A stretch of 64,000 bases of DNA from Ptiloglossa arizonensis (taxonomy: Eukaryota; Arthropoda; Insecta; Hymenoptera; Colletidae). Positions 1 to 16,000 of the stretch are shown here, piece after piece. Every line of letters begins with the position of its first letter. Positions within the stretch are counted from its first letter, which is position 1. The notes below the pieces were generated by a model. That model did not search any database and had not been told where the DNA came from. It worked only from the letters and a program-made list of their open reading frames with translations. A program made the position numbers and the translations under genes. The stretch spans positions 1,550,001 to 1,614,000 of the forward strand of contig NW_027478420.1 of the NCBI RefSeq assembly GCF_051014685.1, given 5' to 3'.

Positions 1-3000
1 ATATCGTATAACGTATAACGTATAACGTATAACGTATAACGTATAACGTATAACGTATAACGAATAACGTATAACGTAAAACGTATAACGTATAACGTAT
101 AACGTATAACGTATAACGTATAACGTATAACGTATAACGTATAACGTATAACGTATAACCTATAACGTATAACGTATAACGTATAACGTATAACGTATAA
201 CGTATAACGTATAACGTATAACGTATAACGTATAACGTATAACGTATAACGTATAACGTATAACGTATAACGTATAACGTATAACGTATAACGTATAACG
301 TATAACGTATAACGTATAACGTATAACGTATAACGTATAACGTATAACGTATAACCTATAACGTATAACGTATAACGTATGACGTATAACGTATAACGTA
401 TAACGTATAACGTATGACGTATAACGTATAACGTATAACGTATAACGTATAACGTATAACGTATAACGTATAACGTATAACGAATAACGTATAACGTAAA
501 ACGTATAACGTATAACGTATAACGTATAACGTATAACCTATGACGTATAACGTATAACGTATAACGTATAACGTATAAAGTATAACGTATAACGTATAAC
601 GTATAACGTATAACGTATAACGTATAACGTATAACGTATATCGTATAACGTATAACGTATAACGTATAACGTATAACGTATAACCTATAACGTATAACGT
701 ATAACGTATAACGTATAACGTATAACGTATAACGTATAACGTATAACGTATAACGTATAACGTATAACGTATAACGTATAACGTATAACGTATAACGTAT
801 AACGTATAACGTATAACGTATATCGTATAACGTATAACGCATAAAGAATAACGTATAACGTATAACCTATGACGTATAACGTATAACGTATAACGTATAA
901 CGTATATCGTATAACGTATAACGTATAACGTATAACGTATAACGTATAACGTATAACGTATAACGAATAACGTATAACGTAAAACGTATAACGTATAACG
1001 TATAACGTATAACGTATAACGTATAACGTATAACGTATAACGTATAACGTATAACGTATAACGTATAACGTATAACCTATAACGTATAACGTATAACGTA
1101 TAACGTATAACGTATAACGTATAACGTATAACGTATAACGTATAACGTATAACGTATAACGTATAACGTATAACGTATAACGTATAACGTATAACGTATA
1201 ACGTATAACGTATAACGTATAACGTATAACGTATAACGTATAACGTATAACGTATAACGTATAACGTATAACCTATAACGTATAACGTATAACGTATGAC
1301 GTATAACGTATAACGTATAACGTATAACGTATGACGTATAACGTATAACGTATAACGTATAACGTATAACGTATAACGTATAACGTATAACGTATAACGT
1401 ATAACGTATAACGTATAACGTATAACGTATAACGTATAACGTATAACGTATAACGCATAACGTATAACGTACAACGTATAAAGTATAACGTATAACGTAT
1501 AACGTATAACGTATAACGTATCACGTATAACGTATGACGTATAACGCATAACGTATAACGTATAACGTATAACGTATAACGTATAACGTATAACGTATAA
1601 CGTATAACGTATAACGTATAACGTATAACGTATAACGTATAACGTATAACGTATAACGTATAACGTATAACGTATACCGTATGACGTATAACGTATAACG
1701 TATCACGAATAACGTAAAACGTATAACGCATAACGTATAACGTATAACGTGTAACGAAGAACTTATAACGAATAACGTAAAACGTATTACGTATTACATA
1801 TTTCGTATGACGTATAACGTATAACGTATAACGTATAACGTATAACGTATAACGTATAGCGTATAACGTATAACGTATAACGTATATCGTATAACGTATA
1901 ACGTATAACGTATAACGTATAACGTATAACGTATAACGTATAACGTATAACGTATAACGTATAACGTATAACGTATAACGTATAACGTATAACGTATAAC
2001 GTATAACGTATAACGTATAACGTATAACGTATAACGTATAACGTATAACGTATAACGTATAACGTATAACGTATAACGTATAACGTATAACGTATAACGT
2101 ATAACGGATAACGAATAACGTATAACGTATAACGTATGGCGTATAACGTATAACGTCTAGCGTACAACGTATAACGTATAACGTATAACGTATAACGTAT
2201 AACGTATAACGTATAACGTATAACGTATAAAGTTTAACGAAGAACGTATAACGAATAACGTATAACGTATAACGTATAACGTATAACGTATAACGTATAA
2301 CGTATAACGTATAACGTATAACGTATAACGTATAACGTATAACGTATAACGTATAACGTATAACGTATAACGTATAACGTATAACGTATAACGTATAACG
2401 TATAACGTATAACGTATAACGTATAACGTATAACGTATAACGTATAACGTATAACGTATAACGTATAACGTATAACGTATAACGTATAACGTATAACGTA
2501 TAACGTAAAACGTATAACGTATAACGTATAACGTATAACGTATAACGTATAACGTATAACGTATAACGTATAACGTATAACGTATAACGTATAACGTATA
2601 ACGTATAACGTATAACGTATAACGTATAACGTATAACGTATAACGTATAACGTATAACGTATAACGTATAACGTATAACGTATAACGGATAACGTATAAC
2701 GTATAACGTATAACGTATAACGTATAACGTATAACGTATAACGTATAACGTATAACGTATAACCTATGATGTATAACGTATAACGTAAAACGTATAACGT
2801 ATAACGTATAACGTATAACGTATAACGTATAACGTATAACGTATAACGTATAACGTATAACGTATAACGTATAACGTATAACGTATAACGTATAACGTAT
2901 AACGTATAACGTATAACGTATAACGTATAACGTATAACGTATAACGTATAACGTATAACGTATAACGTATAACGTATAACGTATAACGTATAACGTATAA

Positions 3001-3210
3001 CGTATAACGTATAACGTATAACGTATAACGTATAACGTATAACGTATCACGAATAACGTAAAACGTATAACGCATAACGTATAACGTACAACGTGTAACG
3101 AAAAACGTATAACGAATAACGTAAAACGTATGACGCATTACATATTACGTATAACGTATAACGTATAACGTATAACGTATAACGTATAACGTATAACGTA
3201 TAACGTATAA

Positions 3211-3520
3211 CGAATAACGTAAAACGTATAACGCATAACGTATAACGTATAACGTGTAACGAAGAACGTATAACGAATAGCGTATAACGTATATCGTATA
3301 ACGTATAACGTATAACGTATAACGTATAACGTATAACGTATAACGTATAACGTATAACGTATAACGTATAACGTATAACGTATAACGTATAACGTATAAC
3401 GTATAACGTATAACGTATAACGTATAACGAATAACGTAAAACGTATAACGCATAACGTATAACGTATAACGTGTAACGAAGAACGTATAACGAATAACGT
3501 ATAACGTATATCGTATAACG
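3211..3520. repeat. Local 217-bp tandem duplication (31 heptamers)
   Basis: The variant order starting at 3,211 (CGAATAA, CGTAAAA, consensus, CGCATAA, two consensus units, CGTGTAA, CGAAGAA, consensus, CGAATA-, consensus, CGTATAT) recurs from 3,428, an offset of 217 bp or exactly 31 units. The first copy has CGAATAG where the second has CGAATAA. This is a small example of the in-register duplication seen at larger scale elsewhere in the array. Confidence 0.75.
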
Positions 3521-4303
3521 TATAACGTATAACGTATAACGTATAACGTATAACGTATAACGTATAACGTATAACGTATAACGTATAACGTATAACGTAT
3601 AACGTATAACGTATAACGTATAACGTATAACGTATAACGTATAACGTATAACGTATAACGTATAACGTATAACGTATAACGTATAACGAATAACGTATAA
3701 CGTATATCGTATAACGTATAACGTATAACGTAAAACGTATAACGCATAACGTATATAGTATACCGTATAACGTATAACGTATATCGTATAACGCATAAAG
3801 AATAACGTATAACGTATAACCTATGACGTATAACGTATAACGTATAACGTATAACGTATAACGTATAACGTATAACGTATAACGTATAACGTATAACGTA
3901 TAACGTATAACGTATAACGTATAACGAATAACGTATAACGTATAACGTATAACGTATAACGTATAACGTATAACGTATAACGTATAACGTATAACGTATA
4001 ACGTATAACGAATAACGTAAAACGTATAACGCATAACGTATAACGTATAACGTATAACGTATAACGTATAACGTATAACGTATAACGTATAAGGTATAAC
4101 GTATAACGTATAACGTATAACGTATAACGCATAACGTATAACGTATAACGTGTAACGTATAACGTATAACGTATAACGTATAACGTATAACGTATAACGT
4201 ATAACGTATAACGTATAACGTATAACGTATAACGTATAAAGAATAACGTATAACGTATACCGTATAACGTATAACGTATAACGTATAACGTATAACGTAT
4301 AAC

Positions 4304-4437
4304 GTATCACGAATAACGTAAAACGTATAACGCATAACGTATAACGTAAAACGTGTAACGAAGAACGTATAACGAATAACGTAAAGCGTATTACGTATTA
4401 CATATTTCGTATAACGTATAACGTGTATCGTGTAACT
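4304..4437. repeat. Dispersed block X (copy also at 59,002-59,135)
   Basis: This stretch of about 130 bp holds a distinctive series: CGTATCA, CGAATAA, CGTAAAA, CGCATAA, CGTGTAA, CGAAGAA, CGTAAAG, CGTATTA twice, then a TATTT-containing unit and CGTGTAT. The same series occurs about 54.7 kb away at 59,002-59,135. Two anchors (the CGTATCA unit and the CGTAAAG unit) give the same offset of 54,698 bp, which is 7,814 heptamers, so there is no indel between them. A few single-base differences were seen. Related but shorter versions of its end occur near 1,790, 7,391 and 15,301. Confidence 0.75.
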
Positions 4438-4534
4438 TATGACGTATAACTTATAACGTATGACGTATATCGTATAACTTGTAACGAAAAACGTATAACG
4501 AATAACGTAAAACGTATGACGCATTACATATTAC
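4436..4534. repeat. Dispersed block Y (copies also at 54,773 and 56,264)
   Basis: This 99-bp stretch starts with CTTATGA. It carries a second CTTATAA, CGTATGA, CGTATAT, CTTGTAA and CGAAAAA, and ends with the CGCATTA-CATATTA pair. The same order is found at 54,773-54,871 (one T to A difference noticed) and at 56,264-56,362 (no difference noticed). Offsets are 50,337 and 51,828 bp, both multiples of 7. It directly follows block X. Confidence 0.8.
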
Positions 4535-5140
4535 GTATAACGTATAACGTATAACGTATAACGTATAACGTATAACGTATAACGAATAACGTAAAACGTA
4601 TAACGCGTAACGTTTAACGTATAACGTGTAACGAAGAACGTATAACGAATAACGTATAACGTATACCGCATAACGTATAACGTATAACGTATAACGTATA
4701 ACGTATAACGTATAACGTATAACGTATACCGTATAACGTATAACGTATAACGTGTAACGAAGAACGTATAACGAATAACGTATAACGTATATCGTATAAC
4801 GTAGAACGTATAACGTATAACGTATAACGAATAACGTATAACGAATAACGTAAAACGTATGACGCATTACATATTACGTATAACGTAGAACGTATAACGT
4901 ATAACGTATATCGAAAAACGTATAACGTATAACGTATAACGTACAACGTATAACGTATAACGTATAACGTATCACGTATAACGTATAACGTATATTGTAT
5001 AACGTATAACGTTTAACGTATAACGTATAACGTATAACGTATAACGTATAACGTATAACGAATAACGTAAAACGTATGACGCATTACATATTACGTATAA
5101 CGTATAACGTATAACGTATAACGTATAACGTATAACGTAT

Positions 5141-8100
5141 AACGAATAACGTAAAGCGTATAACGCATAACGTATATCGTATACCGTATAACGTATAACG
5201 TATATCGTATAACGTATAACGCATAAAGAATAACGTATAACGTATAACCTATGACGTATAACGTATAACGTATAACGTATATCGTATAACGTATAACGTA
5301 TAACGTATAACGTAAAACGTATGACGCATAACATGTAACGTATAACGTATAACGTATAACGTATAACGTATAACGTATTACGTATAACGTATAACGTATA
5401 ACGTATAACGTATAACGTAAAACGTATAACGCATAACGTATATCGTATACCGTATAACGTATAACGTATATCGTATAACGTATACCGCATAAAGAATAAC
5501 GTATAACGTATAACCTATGACGTATAACGTATAACGTATAATGTATAACGTATATCGTATAACGTATAACGTATAACGTATAACGTAAAACGTATGACGT
5601 ATAACGTATAACGTATAACGTATAACGTATAACGGATAACGTATAACGTATAACGTATAACGTATATCGTATACCGTATAACGTATAACGTAAAACGTAT
5701 AACGTATAACGTATAACGTATAACGTATAACGTATAACGTATAACGTATAACGTATAACGTATAACGTATAACGTATAACGTATAACGTATAACGTATAA
5801 CGTATAACGTATAACGTATTACGTATAACGCATAACGTATAACGTATAACGTGTAACGAAGAACGTATAACGAATAACGTAAAACGTATAACGCTTAACA
5901 TGTAACGTATAACGTATAACGTATAACGTATAACGTATAACGTATAACGTATAACGTATAACGTATAACGTATAACGTATAACGTATAACGTATAACGTA
6001 TATGGTATAACGTATAACGTAAAACGTATAACGCATAACGTATATCGTATACCGTATAACGTATAACGTATATCGTATAACGTATAACGCATAAAGAATA
6101 ACGTATAACGTATAACCTATGACGTATAACGTATAACGTATAACGTATAACGTATATCGTATAACGTATAACGTATAACGTATAACGTATAACGTATAAC
6201 GTATAACGTATGACGAATAACGTATAACGTAAAACGTATAACGTATAACGTATAACGTATAACGTATAAACTATGACGTATAACGTATAACGTATAACGT
6301 ATAACGTATAAAGTATAACGTATAACGTACAACCTATAACGTATAACGTGTAACGAAGAACGTATAACGAATAACGTAAAACGTATAACGCATAACATGT
6401 AACGTATAACGTATCACGTATAACGTATAACGTATAACCTATAACGTATAACGTATAACGTATAACGTATAACGAATAACGTAAAGCGTATAACGCATAA
6501 CGTATATCGTATACCGTATAACGTATAACGTATATCGTATAACGTATAACGCATAAAGAATAACGTACAACGTATAACCTATGACGTATAACGTATAACG
6601 TATAACGTATATCGTATAACGTATAACGTATAACGTAAAACGTATGACGTATAACGTATAACGTATAACGTATAACGTATAACGTATAACGTATAACGTA
6701 TAACGTATAACGTATAACGTATAACGTATAACATATAACCTATAACGTATAACGTATAACGTAAAACGTATAACGCATAACGTATATCGTATACCGTATA
6801 ACGTATAACGTATATCGTATAACGTATACCGCATAAAGAATAACGTATAACGTATAACCTATGACGTATAACGTATAACGTATAATGTATAGCGTATATC
6901 GTATAACGTATAACGTATAACGTATAACGTATATCGTATGACGTATAACGTATAACGTATAACGTATAACGTATAACGGATAACGTATAACGTATAACGT
7001 CTAACGTATATCGTATACCGTATAACGTATAACGTATAACGTATAAGGTATAACGAATAAAGTATAACGTATAACGTATAACGTATAACGTATAACCTAT
7101 AACGTATAACGTACAACGTACAACGAATAACGCAAATCGTATAACGCATAACGTATAACGTATAACGTGTAACGAAGAACGTATAACGAATAACGTATAA
7201 CGTATAACGTATGACGTATAACGTATAACGTATAACGTATAACGTATAACGTATAACGTATAACGTATACCGTATGACGTATAACGTATAACGTATCACG
7301 AATAACGTAAAACGTATAACGCATAACGTATAACGTATAACGTGTAACGAAGAACGTATAACGAATAACGTAAAACGTATTACGTATTACATATTTCGTA
7401 TGACGTATAACGTATAACGTATTACATATTTCGTATGACGTATAACGTATAACGTATAACGTATAACGTATAACGTATAACGTATAACGTATAACGTATA
7501 ACGTATAACGTATAACGTATAACGTATAACGTATAACGTATAACGTATAACGTATAACGTATAACGTATAACGTATAACGTATAACGTATAACGTATAAC
7601 GTATAACGTATAACGTATAACGTATAACGTATAACGTATAACGTATAACGTATAACGTATAACGTATAACGTATAACGTATAACGTATAACGTATAACGT
7701 ATAACGTATAACGTATAACGTATAACGTATAACGTATAACGTATAACGTATAACGTATAACGTATAACGTATAACGTATAACGTATAACGTATAACGTAT
7801 AACGTATAACGTATAACGTATAACGTATAACGTATAACGTATAACGTATAACGTATAACGTATAACGTATAACGTATAACGTATAACGTATAACGTATAA
7901 CGTATAACGTATAACGTATAACGAATAACGTAAAGCGTATAACGCATAACGTATATCGTATACCGTATAACGTATAACGTATATCGTATAACGTATAACG
8001 CATAAAGAATAACGTATAACGTATAACCTATGACGTATAACGTATAACGTATAACGTATATCGTATAGCGTATAACGTATAACGTATAACGTAAAACGTA

Positions 8101-11100
8101 TGACGTATAACGTATAACGTATAACGTATATCGTATAACGTATAACGTATAACGTATAACGTAAAACGTATGACGTATAACGTATAACGTATAACGTATA
8201 ACGTATAACGTATAACGTATAACGTATAACGTATAACGTATAACGTATAACGTGTAACGTATAACGTATAACGTATAACGTATACCGTATGACGTATAAC
8301 GTATGACGTATCACGAATAACGTAAAACGTATAACGCATAACGTATAACGTATAACGTGTAACGAAGAACGTATAACGAATAACGTAAAACGTATAACGC
8401 ATAACATGTAACGTATAACGTTTAACGTATAACGTATAACGTATAACGTATTACGTATAACGTATAACGTATAACGTATAACGTATAACGTATAACGTAA
8501 AACGTATAACGCATAACGTATATCGTATACCGTATAACGTATAACGTATATCGTATAACGTATACCGCATAAAGAATAACGTATAACGTATAACCTATGA
8601 CGTATAACGTATAACGTATAATGTATAACGTATATCGTATAACGTATAACGTATAACGTATAACGTAAAACGTATAACGTATAACGTATAACGTATAACG
8701 TATAACGTATAACGTATAACGTATAACGTATAACGTATAACGTATAACGTATAACGTATAACGTATAACGAATAACGTAAAACGTATAACGCATAACATG
8801 TAACGTATAACGTATAACGTATAACGTATAACGTATAACGTATAACGTATAACGTATAACGTATAACGTATAACGTATAACGTAAAACGTATAACGCATA
8901 ACGTATATCGTATACCGTATAACGTATAACGTATATCGTGTAACGTATACCGCATAAAGAATAACGTATAACGTATAACCTATGACGTATAACGTATAAC
9001 GTATAATGTATAACGTATATCGTATAACGTATAACGTATAACGTATAACGTATAACGTATGACGTATAACGTATAACGTATAACGTATAACGTATAACGG
9101 ATAACATATAACGTATAACGTATAACGTATATCGTATACCGTATAACGTATAACGTATAACGTATAAGGTATAACGAATAAAGTATAACGTATATCGTAT
9201 AACGTATAACGTATAACCTATAACGTATATCGTACAACGTACAACGAATAACGCAAATCGTATAACGCATAACGTATAACGTATAACGTGTAACGAAGAA
9301 CGTATAACGAATAACGTATAACGTATATCGTATAACGTATAACGTATAACGTATGACGTATAACGCATAACGTATAACGTATAACGTATAACGTATAACG
9401 TATAACGTATAACGTATAACGTATAACGTATAACGTAAAGCGTATAACGAATAACGTATATCGTATACCGTATAGCGTATAACGTATATCGTATAACGTA
9501 TAACGCATAAAGAATAACGTATAACGTATAACCTATGACGTATAACGTATAACGTATAACGTATATCGTATAACGTATAACGTATAACGTATAACGTAAA
9601 ACGTATGACGTATAACGTATAACGTATAACGTATAACGTATAACGTATAACGTATAACGTATAACGTATAACGTATAACGTATAACGTGTAACGTATAAC
9701 GTATAACGTATAACGTATACCGTATGACGTATAACGTATGACGTATCACGAATAACGTAAAACGTATAACGCATAACGTATAACGTATAACGTGTAACGA
9801 AGAACGTATAACGAATAACGTAAAACGTATAACGCATAACATGTAACGTATAACGTATAACGTATAACGTATAACGTATAACGTATTACGTATAACGTAT
9901 AACGTATAACGTATAACGTATAACGTAAAACGTATAACGCATAACGTATATCGTATACCGTATAACGTATAACGTATATCGTATAACGTATACCGCATAA
10001 AGAATAACGTATAACGTATAACCTATGACGTATAACGTATAACGTATAATGTATAACGTATATCGTATAACGTATAACGTATAACGTATAACGCAAAACG
10101 TATGACGTATAACGTATAACGTATAACGTATAACGTATAACGGATAACGTATAACGTATAACGCATAACGTATATCGTATACCGTATAACGTATAACGTA
10201 TAACGTATAAGGTATAACGAATAAAGTATAACGTATAACGTATAACGTATAACGTATAACGTATAACCTATAACGTATAACGTACAACGTACAACGAATA
10301 ACGCAAATCGTATAACGCATGACGTATAACGTATAACGTGTAACGAAGAACGTATAACGAATAACGTATAACGTATATCGTATAACGTATAACGTATAAC
10401 GTATGACGTATAACGCATAACGTATAACGTATAACGTATAACGTATAACGTATAACGTATAACGTATAACGTATAACGTATAACGTATAACGTATAACGT
10501 ATAACGTATAACGTATAACGTATAACGTATACCGTATGACGTATAACGTATAACGTATCACGAATAACGTAAAACGTATAACGCATAACGTATAACGTAT
10601 AACGTGTAACGAAGAACGTATAACGAATAACGTAAAACGTATAACGCTTAACATGTAACGTATAACGTATAACGTATAACGTATAACGTATAACGTATAA
10701 CGTATAACGTATAACGTATAACGTATAACGTATAACGTATCACGTATAACGTATAACGTATAACGTATAACGTATAACGTAGAACGTATAACGTATAACG
10801 TATAACGTGTAACGTATAACGTATAACGTATAACGTATAACGTATAACGTATAACGTATAACGTATAACGTATAACGTATAACGTATAACGTATAACGTA
10901 TAACGTATAACGTATAACGTATAACGTATAACGTATAACGCATAACGTATAACGTATAACGTATAACGTATAACGTGTAACGTATAACGTATAACGTATA
11001 ACGTATAACGTATAACGCAAAACGTATAACGCATAACGTATATCGTATACCGTATAAAGTATAACGTATATCGTATAACGTATACCGCATAAAGAATAAC

Positions 11101-13050
11101 GTATAACGTATAACCTATGACGTATAACGTATAACGTATAATGTATAACGTATATCGTATAACGTATAACGTATAACGTATAACGTATAACGTATGACGT
11201 ATAACGTATAACGTATAACGTATAACGTATAACGGATAACGTATAACGTATAACGTATAACGTATAACGTATATCGTATACCGTATAACGTATAACGTAT
11301 AACGTATAAGGTATAACGAATAAAGTATAACGTATAACGTATAACGTATAACGTATAACCCATAACGTATAACGTACAACGTACAACGAATAACGCAAAT
11401 CGTATAACGCATAACGTATAACGTATAACGTGTAACGAAGGACGTATAACGAATAACGTATAACGTATATCGTATAACGTATAACGTATAACGTATGACG
11501 TAAAACGCATAACGTATAACGTATAACGTATAACGTATAACGTATAACGTATAACGTATAACGTATAACGTGTAACGTATAACGTATAACGTATAACGTA
11601 TAACGTATAACGCAAAACGTATAACGCATAACGTATATCGTATACCGTATAACGTATAACGTATAACGTATAACGCATAACGTATAAAGTATAACGTATA
11701 ACGTATACCGTATAACGTATAACGTATAACGTATAACGTAAATCGTAAAACGTATAACGTATGACGTATAAAAAATAACGTATAACGTATAACGTATAAC
11801 GTATAACGTATAACGTATAACGTATAACGTATAACGTATAACGTATAACGTATAACGTATAACGCATAACGTATAACGTATAACGTGTAACGAAGAACGT
11901 ATAACGAATAACGTAAAACGTATAACGCTTAACATGTAACGTATAACGTATAACGTATAACGTATAACGTATAACGTATACCGTATAACGCATAACGTAT
12001 AACGTATAACGTATAAGGTATAACGTATAACGTAAAACGTATAACGCATAACGTATATCGTATACCGTATAACGTATAACGTATATCGTATAACGTATAC
12101 CGCATAAAGAATAACGTATAACGTAAAACGTATAACGTATAACGTATAACGTATAACGTATAAACTATGACGTATAACGTATAACGTATAACGTATAACG
12201 TACAAAGTATAACGTATAACGTATAACCTATAACGTATAACGTGTAACGAAGAACGTATAACGAATAGCGTAAAACGTATAACGCATAACATGTAACGTA
12301 TAACGTATCACGTATAACGTATAACGTATAACGTATAACGTATAACGTATAACGTATAACGTATAACGAATAACGTAAAGCGTATAACGCATAACGTATA
12401 TCGTATACCGTATAACGTATAACGTTTATCGTATAACGTATAACGCATAAAGAATAACGTATAACGTATAACCTATGACGTATAACGTATAACGTATAAC
12501 GTATATCGTATAACGTATAACGTATAACGTATAACGTAAAACGTATGACGTATAACGTATAACGTATAACGTATAACGTATAACGTATAACGTATAACGT
12601 ATAACGTATAACGTATAACGTATAACGTATAACGTGTAACGTATAACGTATAACGTATAACGTATACCGTATGACGTATAACGTATGACGTATCACGAAT
12701 AACGTAAAACGTATAACGCATAACGTATAACGTATAACGTGTAACGAAGAACGTATAACGAATAACGTAAAACGTATAACGCATAACATGTAACGTATAA
12801 CGTATAACGTATAACGTATAACGTATAACGTATTACGTATAACGTATAACGTATAACGTATAACGTATAACGTAAAACGTATAACGCATAACGTATATCG
12901 TATACCGTATAACGTATAACGTATATCGTATAACGTATACCGCATAAAGAATAACGTATAACGTATAACCTATGACGTATAACGTATAACGTATAATGTA
13001 TAACGTATATCGTATAACGTATAACGTATAACGTATAACGTAAAACGTAT
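5141..13050. repeat. Higher-order repeat A, copy A1 (7,910 bp)
   Basis: The variant pattern from 5,141 to 13,050 is repeated from 13,051. Anchors give offsets of 7,910 at 5,221/13,131, 7,391/15,301 and 12,831/20,741. In the interior, offsets of 7,917 and 7,924 reflect one- or two-heptamer indels that cancel by the end. 7,910 bp is exactly 1,130 heptamers, so the copies join in register. Left of 5,133 and 13,043 the two sequences differ, which places the breakpoint in a consensus run. Within the unit, a cluster with CGCATAA, CGTATAT, CGTATAC, an AGAATAA unit and CCTATGA recurs irregularly (for example at about 5.5, 6.1, 6.6, 6.9, 8.0, 8.6, 9.0, 9.5, 10.0, 11.1, 12.5 and 13.0 kb), so the unit is itself built by older duplications. 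Confidence 0.93.
7439..7921. repeat. Pure run of 69 consensus heptamers in A1
   Basis: From 7,439 to 7,921 I saw only CGTATAA, 483 bp in all. The run is bounded by CGTATGA on the left and CGAATAA on the right. With its counterpart in A2 it is the longest perfect tract noticed in the window. A tract this pure has either been expanded very recently or is kept uniform by replication slippage. Confidence 0.9.
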
Positions 13051-16000
13051 AACGAATAACGTAAAGCGTATAACGCATAACGTATATCGTATACCGTATA
13101 ACGTATAACGTATATCGTATAACGTATAACGCATAAAGAATAACGTATAACGTATAACCTATGACGTATAACGTATAACGTATAACGTATATCGTATAAC
13201 GTATAACGTATAACGTATAACGTAAAACGTATGACGCATAACATGTAACGTATAACGTATAACGTATAACGTATAACGTATAACGTATTACGTATAACGT
13301 ATAACGTATAACGTATAACGTATAACGTAAAACGTATAACGCATAACGTATATCGTATACCGTATAACGTATAACGTATATCGTATAACGTATACCGCAT
13401 AAAGAATAACGTATAACGTATAACCTATGACGTATAACGTATAACGTATAATGTATAACGTATATCGTATAACGTATAACGTATAACGTATAACGTAAAA
13501 CGTATGACGTATAACGTATAACGTATAACGTATAACGTATAACGGATAACGTATAACGTATAACGTATAACGTATATCGTATACCGTATAACGTATAACG
13601 TAAAACGTATAACGTATAACGTATAACGTATAACGTATAACGTATAACGTATAACGTATAACGTATAACGTATAACGTATAACGTATAACGTATAACGTA
13701 TAACGTATAACGTATAACGTATAACGTATAACGTATAACGCATAACGTATAACGTATAACGTGTAACGAAGAACGTATAACGAATAACGTAAAACGTATA
13801 ACGCTTAACATGTAACGTATAACGTATAACGTATAACGTATAACGTATAACGTATAACGTATAACGTATAACGTATAACGTATAACGTATAACGTATAAC
13901 GTATAACGTATATGGTATAACGTATAACGTAAAACGTATAACGCATAACGTATATCGTATACCGTATAACGTATAACGTATATCGTATAACGTATAACGC
14001 ATAAAGAATAACGTATAACGTATAACCTATGACGTATAACGTATAACGTATAACGTATAACGTATATCGTATAACGTATAACGTATAACGTATAACGTAT
14101 AACGTATAACGTATAACGTATGACGAATAACGTATAACGTAAAACGTATAACGTATAACGTATAACGTATAACGTATAAACTATGACGTATAACGTATAA
14201 CGTATAACGTATAACGTATAAAGTATAACGTATAACGTATAACCTATAACGTATAACGTGTAACGAAGAACGTATAACGAATAACGTAAAACGTATAACG
14301 CATAACATGTAACGTATAACGTATCACGTATAACGTATAACGTATAACGTATAACGTATAACGTATAACGTATAACGTATAACGAATAACGTAAAGCGTA
14401 TAACGCATAACGTATATCGTATACCGTATAACGTATAACGTATATCGTATAACGTATAACGCATAAAGAATAACGTACAACGTATAACCTATGACGTATA
14501 ACGTATAACGTATAACGTATATCGTATAACGTATAACGTATAACGTATAACGTAAAACGTATGACGTATAACGTATAACGTATAACGTATAACGTATAAC
14601 GTATAACGTATAACGTATAACGTATAACGTATAACGTATAACATATAACCTATAACGTATAACGTATAACGTAAAACGTATAACGCATAACGTATATCGT
14701 ATACCGTATAACGTATAACGTATATCGTATAACGTATACCGCATAAAGAATCACGTATAACGTATAACCTATGACGTATAACGTATAACGTATAATGTAT
14801 AGCGTATATCGTATAACGTATAACGTATAACGTATAACGTATATCGTATGACGTATAACGTATAACGTATAACGTATAACGTATAACGGATAACGTATAA
14901 CGTATAACGTCTAACGTATATCGTATACCGTATAACGTATAACGTATAACGTATAAGGTATAACGAATAAAGTATAACGTATAACGTATAACGTATAACG
15001 TATAACCTATAACGTATAACGTACAACGTACAACGAATAACGCAAATCGTATAACGCATAACGTATAACGTATAACGTGTAACGAAGAACGTATAACGAA
15101 TAACGTATAACGTATAACGTATGACGTATAACGTATAACGTATAACGTATAACGTATAACGTATAACGTATAACGTATACCGTATGACGTATAACGTATA
15201 ACGTATCACGAATAACGTAAAACGTATAACGCATAACGTATAACGTATAACGTGTAACGAAGAACGTATAACGAACAACGTAAAACGTATTACGTATTAC
15301 ATATTTCGTATGACGTATAACGTATAACGTATTACATATTTCGTATGACGTATAACGTATAACGTATAACGTATAACGTATAACGTATAACGTATAACGT
15401 ATAACGTATAACGTATAACGTATAACGTATAACGTATAACGTATAACGTATAACGTATAACGTATAACGTATAACGTATAACGTATAACGTATAACGTAT
15501 AACGTATAACGTATAACGTATAACGTATAACGTATAACGTATAACGTATAACGTATAACGTATAACGTATAACGTATAACGTATAACGTATAACGTATAA
15601 CGTATAACGTATAACGTATAACGTATAACGTATAACGTATAACGTATAACGTATAACGTATAACGTATAACGTATAACGTATAACGTATAACGTATAACG
15701 TATAACGTATAACGTATAACGTATAACGTATAACGTATAACGTATAACGTATAACGTATAACGTATAACGTATAACGTATAACGTATAACGTATAACGTA
15801 TAACGTATAACGTATAACGTATAACGTATAACGTATAACGTATAACGAATAACGTAAAGCGTATAACGCATAACGTATATCGTATACCGTATAACGTATA
15901 ACGTATATCGTATAACGTATAACGCATAAAGAATAACGTATAACGTATAACCTATGACGTATAACGTATAACGTATAACGTATATCGTATAGCGTATAAC

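Larger units (their letters stand above)
1..5140. repeat. Region I: consensus-rich satellite with sparse variant clusters
   Basis: The first 3 kb are mostly pure CGTATAA runs interrupted by single variants such as CCTATAA, CGTATGA, CGAATAA and CGTAAAA. Denser variant clusters lie at about 1,690-1,820, 2,100-2,260, 3,046-3,140, 3,211-3,510 and 3,710-3,830, and through 4,240-5,100. No period longer than the local 217-bp duplication was recognised here. The heptamer phase is unbroken. There is no gene content. The right limit is the start of the 7,910-bp repeat and can only be placed within a consensus run at about 5,100-5,140. Confidence 0.85.
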
